From Fervidobacterium sp. UBA5837 (lineage in GTDB: Bacteria > Thermotogota > Thermotogae > Thermotogales > Fervidobacteriaceae): DNA of 64,000 nucleotides. The notes under the pieces are model-generated. The model did no database searches, had not been told where the DNA came from, and saw only the letters and a list, made by a program, of their open reading frames with translations. Shown here piece by piece: positions 27,564 to 35,258 of this stretch. Position 1 is the stretch's first letter, and the number at the start of each line of letters is the position of its first letter. The stretch spans positions 27,050 to 91,049 of the forward strand of contig DJGV01000006.1 of the NCBI GenBank assembly GCA_002432805.1. Direction: 5' to 3'. Both the position numbers and the translations under genes were made by a program.

Positions 27564-27591
27564 GGTGAGAGCTATTGTGCTCTCACCTTTT
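27564..27591 (+). terminator. terminator overlapping the hydE stop codon
   Basis: GGTGAGAGC (27564-27572) pairs with GCTCTCACC (27579-27587), loop TATTGT, then TTTT. It ends the plus-strand TM1266-like transcript. The hydE stop and last codons (Val-Arg-Ala-Gln) lie inside the hairpin on the other strand. Confidence 0.8.
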
Positions 27592-28597
27592 CAATTCTGT
27601 AACCATAGCCGCTTCCAACTTTCAGTCCGAGACCAGTTATCATATTCTTCGTACACTCAACGCAAGCCGTATCCTTTTCAAATAGGCATATTTTACCCGG
27701 ATACAGTGAATAATTCGGCCGATATGGATTCGGCGTCAAGTTTGGCATAATCACATTTGCACCGTACTTCATACCCAATTGCCTTCCAAGTGGATGTATT
27801 GAACCAAGTGCTGTTGTTGCAGGAATGTTAGCCGTTGGCACAACTATTCGAGCTAGTGCAACCATCTTCAACGTTGTTTGAAGGTCTCCACCTTTTTCAT
27901 TTGCAAGTGGTGTATCTGCATTTGGTATGAATGGCCCTATACCAATCATATCTGCATCCAGTTCTTTCAAAAAAGCCAAATCCAGTGCCAAATCGCGCGG
28001 TGTCTGACCTGGTAGTCCCACCATGCAACCTGCACCCGTTTCATATCCCAATCTCTTGAGTTCCAGCAGATGTGCCTTTCTGTTCTCAAAACTATCGTGT
28101 GGATGTAGCTTTGCATACAGTTCAGGTGATGCGGTTTCATGCCTCATGAGATACCTATCTGCTCCTGCTTGTTTCCATATCTTGTACTCTTCAAATTTTC
28201 TTTCTCCTATACTCAACGTAATCGCAAGATTGAATTTTCTGATCTCCGTTATCAATTGAGTTACACGTTCTGTTGTATAGTAAGGGTCTTCACCCGATTG
28301 GAGCACAACGGTCTTTATACCCAATTCCGATATGAGTTCTGCCCTTTCTATTATACTTTCTAGCGGCATGCGGTATCTTTTTATGTCCTTGTTCTCTGCT
28401 CTCAGGCCACAATAGAGGCAGTTCTGTGTGCAGATATTAGAGAATTCTATAATTGCGCGCAGGTGTATCTCTTCTCCGACGTAACGCCTCCTGATCTCAT
28501 CTGCAGTGCGAAAGATCTCCTCATCGTGGGTGCTTATGTTAAGCAGGTACGTGAGATAATCTAAATCTACATTTTGAATCCTCTCAACTTCTATCAC
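27572..28597 (-). CDS. hydE: [FeFe]-hydrogenase maturation radical SAM protein HydE
   Basis: 341 residues. The radical SAM cluster motif is CTQNCLYC (Cys56, 60, 63). Near the C terminus a second cysteine set, C-x7-C-x2-C (ICLFEKDTACVEC), matches the auxiliary cluster site of Thermotoga HydE. HydE acts on the iron-cyanide-carbonyl-cysteine synthon made by HydG on the way to the 2Fe subcluster. Last gene of the regulator-hydG-orf89-hydE operon. Confidence 0.95.
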   Translation of the reverse strand: MIEVERIQNVDLDYLTYLLNISTHDEEIFRTADEIRRRYVGEEIHLRAIIEFSNICTQNCLYCGLRAENKDIKRYRMPLESIIERAELISELGIKTVVLQSGEDPYYTTERVTQLITEIRKFNLAITLSIGERKFEEYKIWKQAGADRYLMRHETASPELYAKLHPHDSFENRKAHLLELKRLGYETGAGCMVGLPGQTPRDLALDLAFLKELDADMIGIGPFIPNADTPLANEKGGDLQTTLKMVALARIVVPTANIPATTALGSIHPLGRQLGMKYGANVIMPNLTPNPYRPNYSLYPGKICLFEKDTACVECTKNMITGLGLKVGSGYGYRIEKVRAQ

Positions 28598-28608
28598 GAT
28601 ACATCACC

Positions 28609-28878
28609 TCATGCCTTATCAAGCAATTGCTTGAAAGATACCATCAACTCATTTATCAATTCTTTCTCATCATCGCTGGTGATTTCCATTTCTGTAAAGA
28701 GTACATAATTCTCATCTTCGTAGGAAATGAACGCCTCAGAATAATTCTCTGAACCTGCACGGGCAATGCAAGACATCCGTTTGCCGACTTTTCTACAAAT
28801 CCACACTTTTGTATCCAAATTATCTGCGTAAGGCTTCAAAAAATCACTTAGCTTCTCAAAATCTGACGTCTCTCTCAC
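28609..28878 (-). CDS. small protein of unknown function between hydG and hydE
   Basis: 89 residues, no membrane segment, with two cysteines. Alternating strand- and helix-like stretches (KVWICRKVGKRMSCIAR, ENYVLFTEMEIT) suggest a compact alpha/beta fold. I do not recognise the family. GTG start inside the 3' end of hydG (23-base overlap) and 11 bases before hydE, so it is certainly co-transcribed with both maturases. An accessory role in maturation is only a guess from position. Confidence 0.7.
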   Translation of the reverse strand: MRETSDFEKLSDFLKPYADNLDTKVWICRKVGKRMSCIARAGSENYSEAFISYEDENYVLFTEMEITSDDEKELINELMVSFKQLLDKA

Positions 28879-30265
28879 CGCGATCTATCCTTCCCAAAAA
28901 TTCTGTAACTTTATCTGTGTTGTTGACTCGTTGCAACTCTTCAACAATGAGTGCATTGCCAAGCTGCTTCGTTTCTTCAGATGCGTAATCGTTGAGGTAT
29001 TCTCTAAGTGTGAACAGTGCATTCGGTGTACAAAATCTTTTTACAAATCCTGGTATCGCGAACTCCATGAAGTGCTCGCCCGTGCGCCCCGCCCTGTAAC
29101 ATGCTGTACAGAATGAGGGAATGTAACCTTCCTTGATTAGGTCTTGGATGATTTCTTCCAAGCTACGGTTATCACCAAGTACGAATTGACTTCTTTTGAT
29201 CTTCTCTGGGTCTTCCTGAGAATATGAACCGATCCCAATACTTGAGCCTCCATCTATTTGCGATATTCCCATTTTCAGTACTTCTCTTCTCAGCTCTGCT
29301 GGTTCTCTTGCTGTCAGTATCATACCCGTATAAGGTACAGCAAGCCTGATGATTGCAACCATCTTCTTGAACTCATCATCACTCACCTTGTACGGAGGAT
29401 TTTCCGTGATGTCACTACCAACTGCCGGTTCAATCCTTGGGAACGAAATCGTGTGCGGACCAACACCAAATCGTTGTTCAAGGTGAATAGTATGATACAA
29501 AAGCCCCATCACTTCGTATTTCCAGTCGTACAGACCAAACAATGCACCGATACCAAGGTCATCTATACCACCAAGCATAGCCCTATCAAGCCCATACAAT
29601 CTCCATGCGTAATTTGACTTTGGTCCTCTTGGATGCAGCTTTTTATACGTCGGGTAGTGATACGTCTCTTGGAATATTTGATAGGTGCCTATTCCCGCAT
29701 CATGTATGATTTTATAACCTTCTATTGTCTGAGGTGCAGCGTTCACATTTACTCTCCTGATCTCGCCGTGTCCAACTTTCGTGTTGTATATGACATTAAT
29801 CGTCTCTGCTATATATTCTGGGCTGTAACGTGGATGTTCACCATAGACAACTATTAGCCTTTTGTGCCCCTTGGAGACCAACGCCTTTACTTCATTTCGC
29901 AATTCCTCCGTCGTGAGTGTCTTTCTGTATATTTCTGGATTTGAAGACCTAAAACCACAATACACACAATCATTTATACAGTCATTCCCAATGTACAGTG
30001 GCGCAAAGAGGACGATCCTGTTCCCATAGATACGTTCTTTCAGTGTCCTTGCAGCTTGGAATATCTCTTCTAACAACTCCTTATCTTCCACGTTGAGTAA
30101 CGTTGCAACTTCAATTGGTTCAAGCCTGTTTTTGTTCAGCGACTTTTCCAAAATCTCCCTTACATATATAGGGTCTGGGTTCTTAGCCTGTTCAAGTAAT
30201 GTATTTATGACATCATCAGGTATAAACGTCTTTTCTGTATCAAATTCTTTTGTAAATGTAAACAT
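28856..30265 (-). CDS. hydG: [FeFe]-hydrogenase maturation radical SAM protein HydG
   Basis: 469 residues from this start. Radical SAM motif at Cys96/100/103 (CINDCVYC). The C-terminal auxiliary cluster motif C-x2-C-x22-C is at Cys386, 389 and 412. HydG splits tyrosine to give the CO and CN ligands and delivers an Fe(CO)2(CN)Cys unit. GAGGAGG precedes ATG TTT ATG; the second ATG (30265) has the right spacing, and an upstream in-frame start at 30292 would contain the ribosome site. Confidence 0.95.
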   Translation of the reverse strand: MFTFTKEFDTEKTFIPDDVINTLLEQAKNPDPIYVREILEKSLNKNRLEPIEVATLLNVEDKELLEEIFQAARTLKERIYGNRIVLFAPLYIGNDCINDCVYCGFRSSNPEIYRKTLTTEELRNEVKALVSKGHKRLIVVYGEHPRYSPEYIAETINVIYNTKVGHGEIRRVNVNAAPQTIEGYKIIHDAGIGTYQIFQETYHYPTYKKLHPRGPKSNYAWRLYGLDRAMLGGIDDLGIGALFGLYDWKYEVMGLLYHTIHLEQRFGVGPHTISFPRIEPAVGSDITENPPYKVSDDEFKKMVAIIRLAVPYTGMILTAREPAELRREVLKMGISQIDGGSSIGIGSYSQEDPEKIKRSQFVLGDNRSLEEIIQDLIKEGYIPSFCTACYRAGRTGEHFMEFAIPGFVKRFCTPNALFTLREYLNDYASEETKQLGNALIVEELQRVNNTDKVTEFLGRIDRGERDVRF

Positions 30266-30326
30266 AAACATCCTCCTCTCGTACATAAGCAAATTTCCGT
30301 TATTCGCTCACATGTAGAATTGTGTA

Positions 30327-30590
30327 CTACTTTATCGCAATACTCTTAATCTTCACACCGCCGATTTTACCAAGCTTCCCTGTAAATGCGCCAAAATTAT
30401 CGTTAGTCGTCTTCACAATCAAGAATACCACTGCGATATCCTCATCTGGAACTGGATAACCAACTCTCAGCCTTATTATGTTTGAATAGACATGAAGAAG
30501 TTCATTGACCTTCGAGTAAGCATTCTCTCTGTCGACTATGATAATATCTACCGTGTAATAACGCTCAACATCTTCTCGACTCTCTTCCAT
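30327..30590 (-). CDS. iron-only hydrogenase system regulator (TM1266 family)
   Basis: 87 residues, close to TM1266: YTVDIIIVDRENAYSKVNELLH, RVGYPVPDEDIAVVFLIVKT and a final GVKIKSIAIK. It has the ferredoxin-like beta-alpha-beta fold of ACT-type domains and leads the operon hydG-orf89-hydE. Start: AGAGGTGG stands before ATG 30590. The frame is open upstream to 30716, so an N-terminally extended 129-residue form cannot be excluded, but the extra part looks like leader sequence spanning a terminator. Confidence 0.83.
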   Translation of the reverse strand: MEESREDVERYYTVDIIIVDRENAYSKVNELLHVYSNIIRLRVGYPVPDEDIAVVFLIVKTTNDNFGAFTGKLGKIGGVKIKSIAIK

Positions 30591-30609
30591 TCCAACCACC
30601 TCTTCTTTC

Positions 30610-30723
30610 TCACACGCAAGTTGTATAAAAGAAAAACCCCTTTCCAACCAAGGAAAGGGGCAATTTGTCTCCATCAAACAAAGCATGATATCTACGGCAA
30701 AAGCGCCAATAAACAATTATCAT
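30610..30723 (-). CDS. candidate 37-residue leader peptide
   Basis: ATG at 30723 follows AAAAGGAG at eight bases, and the frame runs to a TGA at 30610-30612, 20 bases before the TM1266-family start. Translating it means crossing the whole terminator hairpin (30637-30660). The peptide is aromatic-rich (three Tyr, six Phe, one Trp) with two Cys. It could be a regulatory leader peptide. No homology support is available. Confidence 0.3.
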   Translation of the reverse strand: MIIVYWRFCRRYHALFDGDKLPLSLVGKGFFFYTTCV

Positions 30724-30756
30724 ACTCTATGCTCCTTTTCCTTGGTGTCAGACCAA
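30632..30756 (-). promoter_or_regulatory. attenuator: terminator with competing antiterminator
   Basis: Read on the minus strand. Terminator: CCCCTTTCC/GGAAAGGGG (30652-30660 with 30637-30645) followed by TTTTTCTTTT. Upstream, ACCAAGGAAA (complement of 30737-30746) is perfectly complementary over ten bases to TTTCCTTGGT (complement of 30647-30656) in the terminator's 5' arm, so both cannot pair at once. A small hairpin TTGGT/ACCAA (30742-30756) competes with that antiterminator. The antiterminator also covers the leader peptide's ribosome site. No known riboswitch class was recognised. Confidence 0.6.
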
Positions 30757-30804
30757 TTCCTCCACCTCAGAAAATGTAAAAGAAATTATTCACATGTTGC
30801 ATAT

Positions 30805-30833
30805 ATTTTACCACATGCCTGATATCAATACAA
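30805..30833 (-). promoter_or_regulatory. promoter of the regulator-hydG-hydE operon
   Basis: Minus strand: TTGTAT (complement of 30828-30833), 17 bases, TAAAAT (complement of 30805-30810). It implies a leader of about 200 bases before the ATG at 30590. A TGTGAATAAT motif lies at 30786-30795, near the predicted start; it resembles one half of the hydCBA operator. Confidence 0.55.
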
Positions 30834-30949
30834 AGTGCCAAAAATGGCAAATATCGGCAAATGTATGCATGTATTGACGAGCAATACCATCTTAGCATCC
30901 AATTTGCACTATTTTTCACAAGTTAAAATGATATTTGAGATAACAAGAA

Positions 30950-30970
30950 TGCCCCGGAATAACCGGGGCA
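30950..30970 (-). terminator. hairpin after the second hydrogenase gene
   Basis: TGCCCCGG/CCGGGGCA stem with loop AATAA, about 85 bases downstream of the gene ending at 31056. On the minus strand it is followed by ATTCTTGTT, only moderately T-rich. A perfect 14-base palindrome, ATTGTAGCTACAAT, lies at 30989-31002. Probable terminator. Confidence 0.5.
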
Positions 30971-31055
30971 CTATCGCATATGCAACGTATTGTAGCTACA
31001 ATGCTTAAGCCAAGGTGGTGGTTTTGAATTGCTTACCTCTGCTTACGCCTTAATA

Positions 31056-32816
31056 TTACTTTACTGATTCTTCGGCCTTCTTTGCCTTTCTAACTGCCTT
31101 TGATCTGTCCGTATAGTGTGTATGGAGCAGATGGTGTGCCTTGTGGCTATTTGGTTTTTCCAAGAATTCATTGTACAACTTCAATATATCTGGGTTCTCA
31201 TGGGACCTTCTAAGTACGCTCATCTCATCTATAGAGTAAATTGCAGCTGATCTCTTCTTGAGAATATCTGCGTCGAGATTCTTTGGCTGTCCACCGCCAC
31301 CGATACACCCACCGTAGCAGGCCATTATTTCGATGAAGTCATAGTAGCGCTTTCCTTCTTTTATATCACTAAGTAATTTCTTAACGTTTGCCATTCCGTG
31401 TGCAATTGCTATCTTTATCTTCTTACCCTTCAAATCAATTTCAGCTTCTCTAACACCCTCAAGGCCTCTAACTTGGTCAAACTCAAGCTTTGGAAGTTTC
31501 TCACCTGTTACAACTTCGTATGCAGTTCTCAATGCAGCTTCCATGACACCGCCTGTGACACCAAAAATCGCAGCAGCACCTGTTGATATACCAAGTGGAT
31601 TGTCGTATTCCTCTTCTGGCAAATTGACAAATGGTATGTTCTTGAATCTTGCCATCTTACCAAGTTCTCTCGTTGTCACAACGTAATCTGTAACTTTGAT
31701 ACCGTCAACAAGCTGCTGAGGCCTTGTTATTTCATCCTTCTTTGCTGTACATGGCATGACTGATACCATCACTATATCTTCGGGTTTGACACCTATTTTC
31801 TCTGCAAAGTATGTCTTTACAACACTGCTCATCATCTGTTGAGGAGACTTTGCTGTAGAGAGATTATCACTAAATTCCGGCCATTCTTTTTCCATCTCAT
31901 TGACCCATCCAGGGCAGCAACTCGTGAACATCGGGAACTTTCCACCATTTTGGAGTCTATCGATGAGCTCGTAACCCTCTTCCATGATCGTAAGGTCTGC
32001 TGCAAAATTCGTATCAAACACATAATCGAATCCAAGCCTTCTGAGTGCTGCAACCATCTTTCCAGTACTGACACTACCCGGCTCCATGCCAAATTCCTCA
32101 CCGATTGCAACCCTTACAGAAGGTGCAGTCTGTGCAACGTAGACCTTTCCAGGTTCTTTCCTATCAAGCATCTTAAGTACCTTTTTCCAATCAGGTGCCT
32201 CATATATAGCACCCACTGGACACAGATAAGAACACTGGCCACAACTGATACAATTTGTCTCGTACACAGGAATTCCGAACTCCGTTTCAGGTAATGACTC
32301 ATATCCTCTATCAACCATTGAGTATATATTCATACCTTGGATCTCGCTACAAACTCTCACACATCTTTGGCATTTAATGCACTTATCAAGCTCTCTGTTG
32401 ATAGAAGGGCTGCTGGTATCTATCTCCTTATCAAGATCAACGTTCACACCAAAGATTGGTTTAACATCGTATATGTGTATCAATTTCTGAAGCTCACATC
32501 TTCCATCAGCCTCACAGTACATACACTCGTGAGGATGATTTGCCATTATGAGTGAAAGATTGAACTTGACGGCACTTTCCACCCTTTCTGTGTTCGTCCT
32601 TATCTTCATCCCATCTGTAACTTTTGACGTACAAGCTGGTTGAAGAGTCCTCATGCCCTCGATCTCGATAACACAAATTCTGCAAGCCCCGATTGGCTGG
32701 AGTTCAGGATGATGACAAAGTGTAGGAATCTTGATCCCATTCTCCCATGCGGCTTCCAAAACTGTTTTGCCTTCTGCTACTTCGTAAGGCTTATCGTTGA
32801 TGTAGATAGTTACCAT
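31056..32816 (-). CDS. CpI-like [FeFe]-hydrogenase catalytic subunit
   Basis: 586 residues, the modular clostridial type. [2Fe-2S] at Cys34/45/48/62, His-ligated [4Fe-4S] (HPHECMYCEADGRC), two [4Fe-4S] clusters (Cys146-156, Cys189-199) and the H-cluster domain with Cys301 (TSCCPGW), 356 (MPCTAKK), 500 and 504 (MACYGGCIGGGGQP). It lacks HydA's C-terminal [2Fe-2S] domain and has no partner subunits beside it, so it may use ferredoxin directly or borrow subunits. ATG behind GGAGGTGG. The promoter carries a TTGTGAAA motif. Confidence 0.93.
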   Translation of the reverse strand: MVTIYINDKPYEVAEGKTVLEAAWENGIKIPTLCHHPELQPIGACRICVIEIEGMRTLQPACTSKVTDGMKIRTNTERVESAVKFNLSLIMANHPHECMYCEADGRCELQKLIHIYDVKPIFGVNVDLDKEIDTSSPSINRELDKCIKCQRCVRVCSEIQGMNIYSMVDRGYESLPETEFGIPVYETNCISCGQCSYLCPVGAIYEAPDWKKVLKMLDRKEPGKVYVAQTAPSVRVAIGEEFGMEPGSVSTGKMVAALRRLGFDYVFDTNFAADLTIMEEGYELIDRLQNGGKFPMFTSCCPGWVNEMEKEWPEFSDNLSTAKSPQQMMSSVVKTYFAEKIGVKPEDIVMVSVMPCTAKKDEITRPQQLVDGIKVTDYVVTTRELGKMARFKNIPFVNLPEEEYDNPLGISTGAAAIFGVTGGVMEAALRTAYEVVTGEKLPKLEFDQVRGLEGVREAEIDLKGKKIKIAIAHGMANVKKLLSDIKEGKRYYDFIEIMACYGGCIGGGGQPKNLDADILKKRSAAIYSIDEMSVLRRSHENPDILKLYNEFLEKPNSHKAHHLLHTHYTDRSKAVRKAKKAEESVK

Positions 32817-32878
32817 CGGCCACCCACCTCCAAAGTTTAGAAAAATAATGCGATTGATTTATCCAATTGCTATTTTTT

Positions 32879-32907
32879 ATTGTATCACATCGGCAAAAAT
32901 TTCACAA
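32879..32907 (-). promoter_or_regulatory. promoter with Rex-like motif before second hydrogenase
   Basis: Minus strand: TTGTGA (complement of 32902-32907), 17 bases, TACAAT (complement of 32879-32884). The -35-like hexamer is itself the start of TTGTGAAATTTTTGCCGATG, similar to the motifs at 9105 and 12408. A repressor bound here would cover the promoter. The rest of the gap (32908-33228) holds no gene; a hairpin ACGCTC/GAGCGT lies at 33031-33048. Confidence 0.55.
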
Positions 32908-33228
32908 GCAGAGATTAGAAAACTCTGAAGATTTTTACAAGCGAATACGATTGAAAACTACCCAATTTATCCTAATTCGTACGTATAAGGGATTAATCAT
33001 CGACAAACCTCGCACAAGGACCTTAAAATTACGCTCCCGAATGAGCGTGAACAGTAATGAGTACGATCTAAAAGGTATGGCTTCGACATGCACATTTTGA
33101 ACCAATTCAATTATACCACATGCAGGAGAGAAATAATGAGAATAATTTAAATGGTAGAGATATGCTCAATCAATACCATATTTCGATGACGCATCATGGA
33201 CATGATTTCATATATAATGGCTGATATA

Positions 33229-33237
33229 TGGTATAAT
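33229..33237 (+). promoter_or_regulatory. extended -10 promoter before the NagD-like gene
   Basis: TGGTATAAT, an extended -10 element 25-34 bases before the gene; no clear -35 hexamer. The same TGGTATAAT occurs at 46716. Confidence 0.55.
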
Positions 33238-33261
33238 AAATCGAAGATTTGTTAGAAAGGG

Positions 33262-34092
33262 ATGGTAAACTTGGCAGATGTTCTATTCTTGAAAGAAGAT
33301 TCACTTGAACGCTTGAAACAATGCAAATTATTCATCTTGGATATAGATGGCACATTCTATTTAAGTGGTAAACCATTTGATGGATCTAAGAGATTCGTTG
33401 ACACACTTGAATCTCAGGACAAGAAATTGGTATTTCTCACCAACAATTCTAACAGAACAATTGAAAGCTACATCGAAGAATTTGCCAAATTTGGTTTCAA
33501 TCTTTCAAAAGATCAGATTCTCACCGCTGGTGTTGCAACTGCACAATATTTGTTCGAAGAGTTTGGACCCAAGCGAGTGTACGTAGTAGGGACTGATGAT
33601 ATAAAAAAAGAATTTGAAAGGGCAGGCCTTATTGTAGTGGAAGATGATCCCGAAATTGTTGTAGTTACGTTCGATAAGACACTAACATACGAAAAGTTGA
33701 AAAAGGCCTCAGTATACATTTCTAAAGGTGCAATTTTCGTTGTGAGCAACCCTGATCTAAACTGCCCATCGGCGGATGGTCCACTCCCCGATGCAGGTGC
33801 AATCGCTTCAGCTATCAGGAAGGCCACAGGAAGATATCCAAACATCACATTCGGAAAACCCGAGCCACGGTTGATAGAGATCATCATGAAGTACAATAAC
33901 GTAAAACCTTCAGAAACGTGCATGATAGGTGATCGGCTATACACAGACATATTGGCAGGTATACAAGCAGGGACATTGACTGTTCTTGTCTTGACTGGAG
34001 AAGCCACGAAAGAAGAAGCTATGAAAAGTCCACTGAAACCTGGGATAGTGGCACAGGACATAGGCGTCATAGCAGACCTTTTGAAAGAATAG
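33262..34092 (+). CDS. HAD-superfamily IIA phosphatase (NagD/p-nitrophenyl phosphatase type)
   Basis: 276 residues. Motif I ILDIDGTFY, motif II TNNSNR, motif III region FGKPEP and motif IV GDRLYTD are in order, with the large cap between II and III typical of subclass IIA. It closely resembles the NagD-like protein of Thermotoga maritima. Sugar- or nucleotide-phosphate dephosphorylation is likely; the substrate is unknown. ATG 33262 is only one base from GAAAGG; TTG 33271 is better spaced and may be the real start. Confidence 0.88.
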   Translation: MVNLADVLFLKEDSLERLKQCKLFILDIDGTFYLSGKPFDGSKRFVDTLESQDKKLVFLTNNSNRTIESYIEEFAKFGFNLSKDQILTAGVATAQYLFEEFGPKRVYVVGTDDIKKEFERAGLIVVEDDPEIVVVTFDKTLTYEKLKKASVYISKGAIFVVSNPDLNCPSADGPLPDAGAIASAIRKATGRYPNITFGKPEPRLIEIIMKYNNVKPSETCMIGDRLYTDILAGIQAGTLTVLVLTGEATKEEAMKSPLKPGIVAQDIGVIADLLKE

Positions 34093-34126
34093 CCTTTGCT
34101 CAAATGACGACTAGGAGAATGATTGA

Positions 34127-34750
34127 ATGATAAAATATGTGCTCAGAGGCAAGCCAACTGAGAAATTGGTAGAACTAGCACAAAGTGGATTGCCAGAAGC
34201 GATGGACCTCTTAGTTGAGAAATTCAACCCGATGGTTGTGAAGATCGCCTCACAGTTTTATGCACCGTGGGCAGAATTCGACGATATCGTTCAAAACGGA
34301 CTCATAGGCTTGATAAAAGCAGTGTTTTACTACGAATCCGGGAAGAGCTCGTTCACGACATTCGCTTGGCGAAGCATCGAATCTGAAATAAAGACATTCA
34401 TAACTTATCAAAACAGGAAAAAGAACAAAATGCTCTCCGACTCCACAAGCATGGATTCGGTTTTCGATGACGAAGAAGATGAACAGATCGATTACTTCGT
34501 ACCAGACGAAGATGTGAACACTAACGTTGTTAGAAAAACGATATTGAGCATAGTCCACGAAGAGATATTAGAAAACCTTAAAGACGACGAAATTCAGATA
34601 TTTGAACTCTGGCTCGATGGCTACAGTTACAAAGAAATAGAAGAAAAAGTTAGCGTCAATTTCAAAAGAGTGGACAACACTGTGCAGAAGGTAAAGAAGA
34701 TAGTCAGAAGCAAGATAAGTGCCTCAATAATGCCATTTTTGGAGGGATGA
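34127..34750 (+). CDS. RNA polymerase sigma factor, SigH-like
   Basis: 207 residues. Region 2 (FDDIVQNGLIGLIKAVFYYESGKSSF TTFAW is split around residues 55-85) and a C-terminal region 4 helix-turn-helix (GYSYKEIEEKVSVNFKRVDNTVQKVK) are clear; region 3 is absent. This fits the sigma-H/ECF-like alternative sigma factors; Thermotogales carry one such SigH. An acidic linker (DDEEDEQ) joins the regions. Its regulon is unknown. Between two HAD phosphatase genes; the next gene starts four bases after its stop. Confidence 0.87.
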   Translation: MIKYVLRGKPTEKLVELAQSGLPEAMDLLVEKFNPMVVKIASQFYAPWAEFDDIVQNGLIGLIKAVFYYESGKSSFTTFAWRSIESEIKTFITYQNRKKNKMLSDSTSMDSVFDDEEDEQIDYFVPDEDVNTNVVRKTILSIVHEEILENLKDDEIQIFELWLDGYSYKEIEEKVSVNFKRVDNTVQKVKKIVRSKISASIMPFLEG

Positions 34751-34754
34751 ATTC

Positions 34755-35219
34755 TTGAAACCAGACTTAAACGTAAAATCTGTAAGTGACATAGATTTCG
34801 AAAAGTTGTTAAAAATAGGTAAGAGAGTATTCTTATTCGATTTTGACAACACAATCGGAGTTTGGAAATCGCAAGTCATCCCAAAGAGCATTCTCAACAT
34901 ATTTGAATACCTAAAATCAAACGGTGCAGAGGTCTTCATAATTACCAACGGTAAACGACGCGACATGCACAGTAAAACTGATGTGCGCATAATCTGGCGT
35001 TCATTGAAGCCGTTGACGTTCAAGGTCAAGAAGAATATAGGCAATCATCTCAAAGATAGGAACAAAGTAGTAGTTATAGGCGATCAGATGTTCACAGATA
35101 TACTATTTGGCAAACTTCTCAAAGCATACACAATCAAAGTTGAACCAATCGATACAAGCAAAGAGTTCATCTCAACAAAATTCCTACGAATGATTGAAAA
35201 GGTATTCAATTTAAAATAG
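34755..35219 (+). CDS. YqeG-like HAD phosphatase
   Basis: 154 residues, HAD subclass IIIA without a cap: motif I LFDFDNTIG, motif II ITNGKRRD and motif IV VIGDQMFTDI. The YqeG family is often linked to ribosome-assembly genes but its substrate is unknown. TTG start at 34755 behind GGAGGG; the ATG at 34747 is out of frame and hits a stop at once. It directly follows the sigma-factor gene. Confidence 0.83.
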   Translation: MKPDLNVKSVSDIDFEKLLKIGKRVFLFDFDNTIGVWKSQVIPKSILNIFEYLKSNGAEVFIITNGKRRDMHSKTDVRIIWRSLKPLTFKVKKNIGNHLKDRNKVVVIGDQMFTDILFGKLLKAYTIKVEPIDTSKEFISTKFLRMIEKVFNLK

Positions 35220-35258
35220 AACTGAATTGCTAGACGAAGGTTCAGAAGGAGGTGTGGA

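Noticed and set aside
30591..30716. N-terminal extension of the TM1266-family protein
   Set aside because: It would cross the terminator hairpin, and an internal ATG with AGAGGTGG gives the normal family length.
30989..31002. Perfect 14-base palindrome ATTGTAGCTACAAT
   Set aside because: No promoter or related copies nearby, so an operator role cannot be supported.
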